From NCBI GenBank assembly GCA_903900155.1, contig CAIUMD010000030.1, forward strand, positions 1-64,000: 64,000 bases of DNA, given 5' to 3'. A model generated the notes under the pieces. That model was not told the DNA's origin, did no database searches, and saw nothing but the letters and a program-made list of their open reading frames with translations. Position 1 is the stretch's first letter, and every line of letters begins with the position of its first letter. Positions 25,559-34,389 of this stretch are shown piece after piece. This DNA is from an uncultured Caulobacterales bacterium (GTDB lineage Bacteria; Pseudomonadota; Alphaproteobacteria; Caulobacterales; Caulobacteraceae). The position numbers and the translations under genes were made by a program.

Positions 25559-26989
25559 ATGAACGCTCCCATCTCCGCCCCTTCCCTTCTCGACGCCGCC
25601 GGCGTCGATCGTGACCGCGCCCAGACCATCCTCGGCGAAGCCTTGGCCGGCGCCGACGACGGCGAGCTGTTCCTCGAACGCTCCGAGAGCGAGGCCTTCG
25701 TCTTCGACGACGGACGCCTCAAGAGCGCCTCCTACGACAGCGGCGAAGGCTTTGGCCTGCGCGTGGTGGCCGGCGAGACGGCCGGCTACGCCCACGCCGC
25801 CGAGATCAGCGAGGCCGCCATCGGCCGCGCCGCCGATTCGGCCAAGCTGGCCAAGCGCGGCTATGCGGGCGTCTCGGCAGAGGGCCCACGCTCGACCAAC
25901 GAAAAGCTGTACGGCGAGGACAACCCCGTCAGCGCGCCCGACTTCTCCGACAAGGTGTCCTTGCTCCAGGAGATCGACGCCTTCGCCCGCGCTCGCGACC
26001 CGCGGGTCGTGCAGGTCATGGCCTCGATGGCCGGCGAGCGCCGCGTGGTCGAGATCCTGCGCGCCGACGGCAAGCTGATCCGCGACGTGCGCCCGCTGGT
26101 GCGGGTCAATGTCCAGGTCACCGTCGAGAAGGACGGCCGTCGCGAGACCGGCAGCTCCGGCGCCGGCGGCCGCGCCGGCTTCTCGGCCTGGATCAGCCCC
26201 GACAAGTGGCAGGGCCAGGTCGACGAGGCCCTGCGCATGGCGCTGGTCAATCTGGACGCCGTCGCCTGCCCGGCTGGCGAGATGGACGTGGTGCTGGGTC
26301 CGGGCTGGAACGGCGTGCTGCTGCACGAAGCCGTCGGCCACGGCCTGGAAGGCGACTTCAACCGCAAGGGCGTCAGCGCCTTCTCGGGCCGCATCGGCGA
26401 GCGCGTGGCGGCCAAGGGCGTCACCGTGTTCGATGACGGCTCGCTGGCCGGCCGCCGCGGCTCGCTGACCGTCGACGACGAAGGCACGCCGACCGAACGC
26501 ACCGTGCTGATCGAGGACGGCATCCTGGTCGGCTACATGCACGATCGGATGAGCGCGCGCCTGATGGGCATGAAGGCCACCGGCAACGGCCGCCGCCAGT
26601 CCTACGCCCATATGCCGATGCCGCGCATGACCAACACCGGCATGCTGGCCGGCCATGACGATCCCCAGGAGATGATCGCCTCGCTGAAACGCGGCCTCTA
26701 CTGCGCCAATTTCGGCGGCGGCCAGGTCGACATCACCAACGGCAAGTTCGTCTTCCAGTGCACCGAGGCCTATCTGGTCGAGGACGGCAAGATCACCGCC
26801 CCGGTGAAGGGCGCGACCCTGATCGGCGACGGCCCCTCGGCCCTGACCCGCGTGACGATGATCGGCAACGATTTCGACTTCGACCCCGGCATCGGCGTCT
26901 GCGGCAAGGCCGGCCAGGGCGTGCCCGTGGGCGTGGGCCAGCCGAGCCTGAAGATCACCGGCCTGACGGTGGGCGGGACGGCGGTTTAG
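25559..26989 (+). CDS. tldD: Metalloprotease TldD
   Basis: A 476-residue subunit of the TldD/TldE zinc protease, which degrades unfolded peptides and matures some modified peptides and antitoxins. The zinc motif is HEAVGHGLEGD with His256, Glu257 and His261, and a third ligand is expected in the C-terminal region near GLYCANFGGGQVD. It is TldD rather than TldE because the motif is intact. ATG at 25559 is chosen; GTG at 25523 with AAGGGG upstream would add 12 residues. The partner TldE is not in this window. It ends at a family A-like repeat. Confidence 0.94.
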   Translation: MNAPISAPSLLDAAGVDRDRAQTILGEALAGADDGELFLERSESEAFVFDDGRLKSASYDSGEGFGLRVVAGETAGYAHAAEISEAAIGRAADSAKLAKRGYAGVSAEGPRSTNEKLYGEDNPVSAPDFSDKVSLLQEIDAFARARDPRVVQVMASMAGERRVVEILRADGKLIRDVRPLVRVNVQVTVEKDGRRETGSSGAGGRAGFSAWISPDKWQGQVDEALRMALVNLDAVACPAGEMDVVLGPGWNGVLLHEAVGHGLEGDFNRKGVSAFSGRIGERVAAKGVTVFDDGSLAGRRGSLTVDDEGTPTERTVLIEDGILVGYMHDRMSARLMGMKATGNGRRQSYAHMPMPRMTNTGMLAGHDDPQEMIASLKRGLYCANFGGGQVDITNGKFVFQCTEAYLVEDGKITAPVKGATLIGDGPSALTRVTMIGNDFDFDPGIGVCGKAGQGVPVGVGQPSLKITGLTVGGTAV

Positions 26990-26996
26990 GCCTCAA

Positions 26997-27135
26997 AGCG
27001 CCCCCTCCGTCTCGTCGCCTATCGGCGCCGATCCACCTCCCCCGCAAGCGGGGCAGGAGAAGAGCCGCTTCCTCCTCCCTCGTGAAACGGGGGAGGTGGC
27101 GCGCTGCGGATACGCAGCGTGACGGAGGGGGCGCT
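26997..27135. repeat. Large inverted repeat related to family A
   Basis: Perfect 15-base outer arms, AGCGCCCCCTCCGTC at 26997-27011 and GACGGAGGGGGCGCT at 27121-27135. Inside are CACCTCCCCC and GGGGGAGGTG arms and a small GCGCTGCGGATACGCAGCG hairpin. The whole 139 bases fold as a nested cruciform between convergent tldD and GNAT genes and can end both transcripts. Confidence 0.75.
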
Positions 27136-27136
27136 C

Positions 27137-27634
27137 CTAGAGCACCCGCTCCAGATACGTCACCGTCTTCTTCCCGCCGTGGATCGCCGCCGCCCCAACG
27201 GTCACAAACCCCAGCGCCGCGTGAAACTTGTCCGAGGCCGGATTTGGCGGCTCGGAATTGACCTCGCACACGATCCGCTGATGCCCGGCCGCCCGAGCCG
27301 CCGCGAAGAGGTCGTCATAGAGCGCCCGCGCCAGGCCCCTGCCCCGCGCGCTGTCGGCCACCACCACGCGGTCGACATAGACGAAGGCCGGGTACCGCTC
27401 GCGGAACCACAGATAGTTCACGCTGTCATAGTCCGCCGCCTGGTCGAAGGTCAGCAGCAGGGCGTCGGCCACGCCCACGCGCCGCGCGACGAAGGCCTCG
27501 CTGACCAGATGCGCCAGCCGCTCGGGCTCCAGCCACGACAGTTCCACCGCATGGGCGTTGTTCAGCGCCAGGAGCGCTTCGCCGTCGCTGCCGGCCAGGT
27601 TGTTCGTCGTCAGCGGGGTCACGACGTCGGTCAT
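27137..27634 (-). CDS. GNAT family N-acetyltransferase
   Basis: A 165-residue acetyltransferase. The acetyl-CoA loop is visible as VVVADSARGRGLARALYDDLF, and the later CEVNSEPPNPASDKFHAALGF is the usual beta-5/helix-4 region. The ATG at 27634 is preceded by GGAG at a suitable distance; longer versions run into the promoter. Its substrate is unknown; the family is often annotated as an uncharacterised acetyltransferase of the type found beside aminoacyl or stress genes. It is divergent from the frameshifted TonB receptor gene. Confidence 0.88.
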   Translation of the reverse strand: MTDVVTPLTTNNLAGSDGEALLALNNAHAVELSWLEPERLAHLVSEAFVARRVGVADALLLTFDQAADYDSVNYLWFRERYPAFVYVDRVVVADSARGRGLARALYDDLFAAARAAGHQRIVCEVNSEPPNPASDKFHAALGFVTVGAAAIHGGKKTVTYLERVL

Positions 27635-27831
27635 CGAAAGCTTCTCCGAGCCTGAGCACCTAGGGCCGGAAAAGCCTTGCCGCAAGCGGGTCCGCGCCAG
27701 TGATCGCTGGCAACGTGTCGGAAGTTTAATCCACATTTCACGCTTGTAACTTTCTTCGCGCCCCGCCCACGGCCACGTTGCCTCCGCAGAACGAAGTCCC
27801 TGGGGAGGGCCTTCAAAAGGGGAACAGACGG

Positions 27832-29893
27832 ATGCTGGCGAGCGTGCTGCTGATGGTCATGGCGAGCGCCCCGCTCGACGCCGATCCGCCCGTCTCGACG
27901 GCATCTCTGGCCGCAGCGCCCGTCGCCCCCTTGGCGGCTCAGGACGTCGAGCCGACCCAGCGCGGCGTCATCCCCTACGCCCCCGAATTCTTCGCCGCCG
28001 CCCAGCCCAGCACGGCGCTGGACATGATCACCCGCCTGCCCGGCTTCAATCTGGAGCAGGGCGACAACGTCCGGGGTTTCGCCGGCGCGGCCGGCAACGT
28101 TCTGATCAACGGCGAGCGTCCGACGACCAAGAACGAATCGTTGCAGGATATGCTGCGGCGGATCGCGGCCTCGACCGTCGAGCGCATCGACCTGATTCGC
28201 GGCGGCGCGCCCGGCATCGACATGCAGGGCCGCACCGTGATGGCCAATATCGTGCTCAAGCGCACGGTCCAGGTGCAGAAGGTCGTCAACGTCCAGACCT
28301 ATGTCTATCCGGACGGCCTGTTCGGCCCCATCGTCGAGCTAGAAGGCTCGCGGCGCGAGGGCGACTACGCCCTGGAAGGCTCGCTGAAGGCCACCCAGGA
28401 CCGCACCGACAACACCTATGACGGCGGCGTGCGCCTGCGCACCGACAGCAACGGCGTCCCGACGGCCAAGGACGCCCTGAAGGGCTACGACACCATCTAC
28501 AACTACGTGCTGCGCGGCGCAGCGGCCGACCCTGGGCGGCAAGGCGCGGGTCAACGCCAGGCTGGAATATTTCGGCTACGACCGCGACGTCACCGCCACG
28601 CGGGTGTTCCCGGCCCCGGGCCGCGAGGTCACCGGCGAGACGCTGCACAACTGGGCCGGCGAGTTCGGGGGCCGCTTCGACCGCGCCCTGTCGGCCCGCT
28701 CGGACCTGCAACTGGTCCTGCTGCAGACCCTGAACCGCGAGATCTACGGCTCGACCTTCGCGGATCCGCGCCTGTTCGTGGACTACAAGTCGCGCACCGA
28801 CACCGGCGAGACGATCCTGCGCTCCGAGCTGCGCCATCGCCGGAGCGACACCCTGTCGTTCGAGGCCGGGCTGGAGGGCGCCTACAACGTTCTGGACGGC
28901 GATACGCGCTATTTCGAGAACAGCGTCGCCATCCCGCTGCCCGCCGCCCAGGTCAAGGTCGAGGAACTGCGCGGCGAGCTGTCGGGCAAGGCGATCTGGC
29001 GGGCCACCCCCAAGCTGAACGTCGAGGCCGGGGCCCGCCTGGAGGTCTCGCGCATCAGCCAGAGCGGCGACACGGACCTGGTCAAGCGGTTCTTCTATCC
29101 CAAGCCCCGAGTGCTGGCGACCTGGTCGCCGACCGCGACGGACCAGTTGCGGGTGCGGATCGAGCGCGAGGTCGGTCAGCTGAACTTCGGCGACTTCGTC
29201 TCGTCGGCGGGCGTCGAGACCGGCACGGTCGACGCCGGCAATCCCGACCTGGCGCCCGAGCGCAAGTGGGTGCTGGAGACGGCCTGGGAGAAGCGCTTCT
29301 GGGGCGGCGGCGCGCTGGTGCTGCTGTGGCGTCACGCCCAGATCCAGGACGTGGTCGACGTCATCCCGATCAACAAGGTGTTCGAGGCGCCGGGCAATAT
29401 CGGCGACGGGACCAGCGACTTCTACCAGGTCAACCTGACCCTGCCGACCGACAGGCTGGGCGTCAGCGGCGGCCAGCTGAAGATGCGGGCCTCATGGGCG
29501 CAGAGCGACGTCACCGACCCGGTCACCCTGGGCAAGCGGCGGATCTCGGGCCAGACGCCGTTCACCTGCGACGTGCGCTTCACGCGCGACATGCCGGGCG
29601 GCAAGTGGAGCTGGGGGGTGATCACCTTCTGCCCCAACGAGCAGCGCTACTACAGGGTCGGCGAGGTGCGCACCTTCACCTACGAACAGTGGGTCGAAGG
29701 CTTCTTCGAATGGCGGCCGCGCAAGGACCTGACCATTCGCACCGAGCTGGCCAACTGGACCAGCCGGCACAAGATCCGCGACCGGGTGATCTACGCCGGC
29801 GGCCGGGGGACGGGCGTCGTCAGCCAGGTCGAACACCGTGAACTGCCGTTCGAGCCGTACCTGTTCATCAAGGTGCGCAAGAGCTTTGGGTAG
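27832..29893 (+). pseudogene. TonB-dependent receptor, frameshifted
   Basis: An outer-membrane receptor of about 686 residues broken by one frameshift. The first part (27832 to about 28520) encodes a signal peptide, a plug domain (ALDMITRLPGFNLEQGDNVRGF, then NVLINGERP and IDLIRGGAPGIDMQGR) and the first barrel strands, ending YNYVLRGA. The protein continues in the next frame as QRPTLGGKARVNARLEYFGY and on to a barrel ending in VRKSFG (final Phe replaced by Gly after Phe). A two-base contraction in the GCGCG run near 28515-28522 would explain the shift. AAGGGGA precedes the ATG at 27832. Ligand unknown. A sequencing error is a real alternative. Confidence 0.82.
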
Positions 29894-29951
29894 GGAGCGG
29901 AAACGGTCCCGGGCGGTTTGAGCCACCCTCGAGACCGTCCCACCCGAAGGT

Positions 29952-30011
29952 GAGGCGTGGCCCCTCCACGCCTCGTGAAGGGCCCCGGGCAAGCCGCCGG
30001 GGCCCTTCTTT
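29952..30011 (+). terminator. Tandem hairpins after the TonB receptor gene
   Basis: First hairpin: GAGGCGTGG (29952-29960) and CCACGCCTC (29966-29974). Second: AAGGGCCCCGG (29978-29988) and CCGGGGCCCTT (29997-30007), perfect, followed by CTTTCATT. The second is a convincing plus-strand terminator and touches the stop of the convergent transporter gene. Confidence 0.8.
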
Positions 30012-30013
30012 CA

Positions 30014-31918
30014 TTAGGCCTGGCCGGTCACCGTCGAATCCGCGACCGGCTGCGGATCGGTTTCGTCGGCGCCGTGCGACCACGTCTTGAGGAACGGCGA
30101 CAGCACTAGGAACAGCACGCCCAGGCCGATGGCGGCCAGGCCGATGACCTTGAACACCAGCAGCGACTGGGCCATGGCGGCGCCGGGGTTCAGCACTTGG
30201 CCGCCGATGGTCTCGGTGGAGGCGATGGCGGCGATCCAGCTGCCGAACAGGTTGGCCATGGCCAGGGCCATGTACCAGACGGCCATCACGAACGAGACCA
30301 TGTGCAGCGGCGACAGCTTGGTCATCTGCGACAGGCCCACCGGCGACATGCACATCTCGCCGCCCGTGTGCAGCATGTACATCAGCACCAGGAAGATCAG
30401 CGGCATCTTGAAGGCGCCGTCGGCGAAGGTGGCGCCGACCAGCAGGATCAGGAAACCGGCCCCGACCTGGATCAGCGACAGGCCGAACTTGATCATCGGG
30501 TTGGGGTTGATGCCCCGCGCGGTCAGCACCGTCCAGATCGCGGCGAAGACCGGGGCGAAGATCAGGATCCAGCCGGCGTTGATGGCCTGGGTCTGGGCGG
30601 CGTTGAAGTCGGTGTTGACCCAGAACTTGCCCGCCGTCGAGATGCCGGCCGCCGCCAGCTGGGCGGGCGAGCCCAGCACCACCGAACCGCCGAACCACTC
30701 GACCGGCTTGGAGATCAGGGTCAGGTTGACATTGGTGGCCGCGAACAGGTTCAGCGACGAGCCGGCCTGTTCGAACAGGGTCCAGAACACCACCGCGCCC
30801 AGCACCAGCACCGTGGCCAGCAGCAGGCGCTCACGCTCGACCTTCTCGCACTTGGCGAAGGCGAACCACAGGATGTAGCCCAGCGAGCCGAACATGCCGG
30901 CCAGCAGAGTGACATTGACCACCGGGGTGCGCTGGACGACCAGGAACACCGCCAGCACGGCCAGGATCGAAACGCCGTAGATCACCACCTCGCGGGTGAT
31001 AGGGCCGGCGACCTTCTCCTTCAGGTTCGCGCCTTCCGGCGGCTCGCCGCGACCCAAGAGCCAGGGCTTGCCCAGCACGAAGATCAAGAAGCCGGCCAGC
31101 ATCCCCAAGCCCGCCGCGCCGAAGCCCGCCCACCAGCCGACATTGACGCCCAGGATGCCGCACAGGATCGAGGCCCAGAACGAACCCAGGTTGATGCCGA
31201 AATAATAGAGGGTGAAGCCCGGATCCCGGCGCGGATCGCCCTGCGGATAGAGCTGCCCGACCAGGGCCGCCACGTTCGACTTCATGAAGCCCACGCCGAC
31301 GATGATCAGCGACAGGGCCAGCCAGAAGATGTTCAGGTACATCGGGTCGCGACCCGTGACGTCCAGCTTGTACTGGCCCTTGGGCAGCACGGCGGGCAGG
31401 CCGGAGTCGGCCGGCAGGTTCTTGATCGTGAAGTCGCCCGTCTCAGTGGCCGAGACGTCGTAGGGCTTGCCCGCCACGATCATCTTGGCGACGCGCTCCT
31501 CGCCCCGGCCCTCGGCCTGGAACTCGTAGGTTTGGCCCGCATAGGTCAGGGTCTGGACGGCGGGCAAGCCCTCGACGGCCATGGCCAGGTGGCCGGCCAC
31601 CAGCAGGATCGCGCCGAACGCCACCGCCTTGCGGGCGCCCAGATAGCGGTCGGCCAGAAAGCCGCCCAGCAGGGGCACGATATAGACCAGCGAGGTGTAA
31701 GAGCCGTAGTGGCCGCTGGCGACCTTGGGGTCGAACAGGAAGTGCTGGGTCAGGTAGAAGATCAGCAGGCCCCGCATGCCGTAATAGGAGAAGCGCTCCC
31801 ACATCTCGGCCAGGAAACAGATGATCAGGCCGCGCGGATGGCCCCTCAGAAGTTGGACCAGGACGGGAATGCCGGTCACGAGCGTGACCAGGATGCCGCC
31901 GGCGATAACGATGTTCAT
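30014..31918 (-). CDS. POT/PTR2 family proton-coupled peptide transporter
   Basis: A 634-residue major-facilitator transporter that takes up di- and tripeptides with protons. The family motif ExxERFxYY is present as EMWERFSYYG with Glu38, Glu41 and Arg42, and GGFLADRYLG follows at about 85-94. About 14 spans. Residues 117-192 form an extra soluble segment between early spans (with YAGQTYEFQAEG and SATETGDFTIKN), probably periplasmic, which explains the excess over the usual 480-500 residues. It is divergent from a DUF427 gene, with a 214-base gap that must hold both promoters. Confidence 0.93.
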   Translation of the reverse strand: MNIVIAGGILVTLVTGIPVLVQLLRGHPRGLIICFLAEMWERFSYYGMRGLLIFYLTQHFLFDPKVASGHYGSYTSLVYIVPLLGGFLADRYLGARKAVAFGAILLVAGHLAMAVEGLPAVQTLTYAGQTYEFQAEGRGEERVAKMIVAGKPYDVSATETGDFTIKNLPADSGLPAVLPKGQYKLDVTGRDPMYLNIFWLALSLIIVGVGFMKSNVAALVGQLYPQGDPRRDPGFTLYYFGINLGSFWASILCGILGVNVGWWAGFGAAGLGMLAGFLIFVLGKPWLLGRGEPPEGANLKEKVAGPITREVVIYGVSILAVLAVFLVVQRTPVVNVTLLAGMFGSLGYILWFAFAKCEKVERERLLLATVLVLGAVVFWTLFEQAGSSLNLFAATNVNLTLISKPVEWFGGSVVLGSPAQLAAAGISTAGKFWVNTDFNAAQTQAINAGWILIFAPVFAAIWTVLTARGINPNPMIKFGLSLIQVGAGFLILLVGATFADGAFKMPLIFLVLMYMLHTGGEMCMSPVGLSQMTKLSPLHMVSFVMAVWYMALAMANLFGSWIAAIASTETIGGQVLNPGAAMAQSLLVFKVIGLAAIGLGVLFLVLSPFLKTWSHGADETDPQPVADSTVTGQA

Positions 31919-32132
31919 ACGCTAGCCTTGAAACGTGACGAGTGGCGGGGATCGACCCCCCAATGGTCAAATCATCCCCGCCTGCCCCAATTTGGCGGGG
32001 AGAAGATCACGCGGCTGACGGTTTCACAAGCAACGGCTTGCCGGAGGCCCTCGGCGTTCCGATCTAGGGTTCGGAGCTTGGCAATCTACCTATGCGTTTG
32101 CCTGGCGAACCCTTTTCACGCGGGAGCCCCCG

Positions 32133-32600
32133 ATGAAGATCCCCGACGCGACCCACCCGATCACCATCACCCCGTCCGCCGACACGGTGCGGGTGCTGTT
32201 CCAGGGTCATGAGATCGCCGACAGCGACGACGTTCTGGTGCTGAAGGAGGCCAGCTATCCGGCGGTCTTCTACATCCCGCGCGACGACGTGCGGATGGCG
32301 TTCCTGAAGCGGACCGACAAGGTCACCCATTGCCCCTACAAGGGCGACGCCAGCTACTTCAGCCTCTATCGCGACGGCCAGCTGGTCGAGAACGCGGTGT
32401 GGTCCTACGAGGACCCGTACGCCGCCGTCGGCAGCATCGCCAATCGCCTGGCCTTCTATCCCGAGCATGTCGAGTTCCTGCTGGGCGAGCGCGTCGCCGA
32501 AACCGACGCCGTGGACGTCGGCGAGGTGATCCGCCACACCGACAGCGGTTCGGGGACCAGCCAGGCCGAGCACTGGCCGCCGACCGACGACCGGGCTTAA
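32133..32600 (+). CDS. DUF427 family protein
   Basis: A 155-residue single-domain protein of the DUF427 family, a small beta-structured fold. Family landmarks are ADTVRVLFQGHEIADSDDVLVLKE, the YPAVFYIPRDDVRM strand, THCPYKGDASYFSL and the WSYEDPY segment. GGAG precedes the ATG. No enzymatic role is established. It is divergent from the peptide transporter gene. Confidence 0.9.
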   Translation: MKIPDATHPITITPSADTVRVLFQGHEIADSDDVLVLKEASYPAVFYIPRDDVRMAFLKRTDKVTHCPYKGDASYFSLYRDGQLVENAVWSYEDPYAAVGSIANRLAFYPEHVEFLLGERVAETDAVDVGEVIRHTDSGSGTSQAEHWPPTDDRA

Positions 32601-32667
32601 GCCCGCCTTAACCGTTGGGAGCGTGACCATAGGGTCTAGCTCCCATCAGAGGGGCGCGGAGGAAACC

Positions 32668-32811
32668 ATGGCCTACGTCTCGTATCGGACGGACGCTGTT
32701 CACGCGACGACCACGCCCCAGCGCAAGATCGCCTGGGGCCGCCTGTTCGCCCTGGCGGCCACCGTGACCCTCTGGGTCGGCATCATCGCCGGCGTCAGGG
32801 CGATCTTCTAG
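32668..32811 (+). CDS. Small single-span membrane protein
   Basis: A 47-residue protein with one hydrophobic span (about 24-45) after a polar N-terminus. GGAGGA at 32658-32663 sits four bases before the ATG at 32668, which supports expression. No recognised family. It lies between the DUF427 gene and the convergent MauG-like gene. Confidence 0.6.
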   Translation: MAYVSYRTDAVHATTTPQRKIAWGRLFALAATVTLWVGIIAGVRAIF

Positions 32812-32866
32812 CAAGCGCGACAGCCGAAAGTGGACGCCGGTTTCGGCGCCCGTCGCGCGCCAAGCA

Positions 32867-33847
32867 TCAAAGCTTCGCCGCGTCGGCCTCGCACGAGGTC
32901 TTCGGCAGCGACAAGCGCGGATCGGCGACGAAGCGGTCGTCGGTCAGCGTCCGCAGGAACGCGGCCAGGTCGTCGACCTCGCCATCCTTCAGGCCCATCG
33001 CCATCCGGTGGCGCCGGATCGCGCCCGCCAGGGTGCGGGCCGAGCCGTCGTGCAGATAGGGCCCGCTGATCCCGACATTGCGCAGCGACGGCGTGCGGAA
33101 CTTGCCGTCGTCGGCCGCCTTGCCGGTGACCTCGCCCAGCCCCTGGTCGCCCGAGAACGGCAGGTCGATGCGGTGGAAAGCGTTCGGCCCGGTCGCATCG
33201 GTGAAGTCCGGCGCGGCGTGGCAGATGGCGCAGCCGGCCTTGCCGAAGAACAGCGTCTCGCCGCGCACCGCCTCGATCGACGTGTCGACCGCCTCGCCGC
33301 GTTTCCTGCGGTCGTAGGGCGCGTCCCGCGACACCATGGTCCGCTGGAACGCCGCCAGGGCCTTGGTGATGGTGGTCATGCTGACCGCCTGGCCCGGGAA
33401 GGCGGCGGCGAAGAGCTTGCGGTAGCAGGCCTGGCCGCCGATGCGGTCCTCCAGCACCTTTTCCTGGCGGTGGAAGCCCATCTCCACCGGCGTGTTCCCG
33501 GCGATCGGGATAAGGGCCTGGTCCTCCAGCCGGCGCACGCGCGGATCGCCCCAGGTCAGACTGGCGAAGGTCCCGACATTGGCCAGGGTCTGGATGTTGC
33601 GCCGCCCCGGATCGCCGTGGACGCCGGGATGGGTCTGGTTGGCGTCGGTGAAGCCGTGGCGCTGCTCGTGGCAGGTGGCGCAGGCCATGGTCCCGTCGAT
33701 GGAGAGGTCGGCGTCGTAGAACAGCCGCCGGCCCAGCTCGACCCGCACCTCCGAGGCCGGTTTTTGCGCCAGGCCCGGCGTAAAGGCGGCCAGCAGGCAC
33801 AGGGCGCCGATCGCCCCCAGCGCCGTGCTGACCGCCCCCGGTTTCAT
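32867..33847 (-). CDS. MauG/cytochrome c peroxidase-like di-haem protein
   Basis: A 326-residue exported protein with two c-type haem sites, CATCH at 56-60 and CAICH at 206-210. The family pattern of di-haem peroxidases is clear: FYDADLSIDGTMACATCHEQRHGF, LANVGTF...LEDQALIPIAGNTPVEMGF, then FRTPSLRNVGISGPYLHDGSARTL. The N-terminus is a signal peptide (LCLLAAFTPGLAQ). Such proteins are either peroxidases or, like MauG and MbnH, oxidise residues on a partner protein. The gene starts two bases after the stop of the small exported protein gene and lies in one unit with the TonB receptor, which argues for a dedicated partner. Confidence 0.9.
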   Translation of the reverse strand: MKPGAVSTALGAIGALCLLAAFTPGLAQKPASEVRVELGRRLFYDADLSIDGTMACATCHEQRHGFTDANQTHPGVHGDPGRRNIQTLANVGTFASLTWGDPRVRRLEDQALIPIAGNTPVEMGFHRQEKVLEDRIGGQACYRKLFAAAFPGQAVSMTTITKALAAFQRTMVSRDAPYDRRKRGEAVDTSIEAVRGETLFFGKAGCAICHAAPDFTDATGPNAFHRIDLPFSGDQGLGEVTGKAADDGKFRTPSLRNVGISGPYLHDGSARTLAGAIRRHRMAMGLKDGEVDDLAAFLRTLTDDRFVADPRLSLPKTSCEADAAKL

Positions 33848-33848
33848 C

Positions 33849-34379
33849 TCAGGGCTTGGCCGCGACCATGATCGGCAGGGCGGCCTCGGCATTGGCCGAG
33901 ATCTGCACGACATAGCGCCCCGGCTGCAGGTCGAAGCTGACCATCTTGCGCAGGGTGGCGCAGGCCGGCCCGCGGCCATGGCCGGTCGAGCGCTGGGCCG
34001 CGTCGCCCTTCAGCACGTCGATCCAGGCCCCCGTGCCCAGCGCGATGGTGTAGGTCCCGGCCGTGGCGATATCGACCGCGAACAGCCCGCCCTTGCTGAC
34101 CGTGCCGCCCGGCTTTTCGGGCTGGACGACATAGGTCACCTCGGGCGTCGGCGCCAGCGTGGCGACGAAGGCCTGGCCCGGCGTCAGCACGGCCTTGTCC
34201 AGCTCGGACACGCCCTTGGCGGCGACGAGGTCCTTCTTGGCGGTCCAGGCGGCCAGCTCGGCCGGCAGGTCCTTGTCCATGGCGGCGCAGGCCGGCGCGG
34301 GCGCGGCCGGCGCCATCTGGGCCGAGGCCGCGAACGGCGTGGCCAATACGGCGAGGGCGGCGAGAACGGTCAGGCGCAT
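33849..34379 (-). CDS. Small exported protein between TonB receptor and MauG-like genes
   Basis: Unrecognised 176-residue protein with a clear signal peptide (MRLTVLAALAVLATPFAASAQ). The mature part has just two cysteines (PAPACAAMD and GPACATLRK), able to form a disulphide, and two tryptophans (AAWTAKK and TGAWIDVL). The core (FAVDIATAGTYTIALGTGAWIDVL to SFDLQPGRYVVQISAN) looks like a small beta-sandwich. ATG at 34379 follows GAGGAG; a GTG one codon earlier is possible. Its place between a TonB receptor and a MauG-like protein makes it a candidate periplasmic ligand-binding partner or substrate; this is inference. Confidence 0.75.
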   Translation of the reverse strand: MRLTVLAALAVLATPFAASAQMAPAAPAPACAAMDKDLPAELAAWTAKKDLVAAKGVSELDKAVLTPGQAFVATLAPTPEVTYVVQPEKPGGTVSKGGLFAVDIATAGTYTIALGTGAWIDVLKGDAAQRSTGHGRGPACATLRKMVSFDLQPGRYVVQISANAEAALPIMVAAKP

Positions 34380-34389
34380 CACGATCTCC

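Noticed and set aside
28505..28545. Programmed frameshifting in the TonB receptor gene
   Set aside because: There is no slippery heptamer or downstream pseudoknot that I can see; a contraction in the GC run or a sequencing error is simpler.
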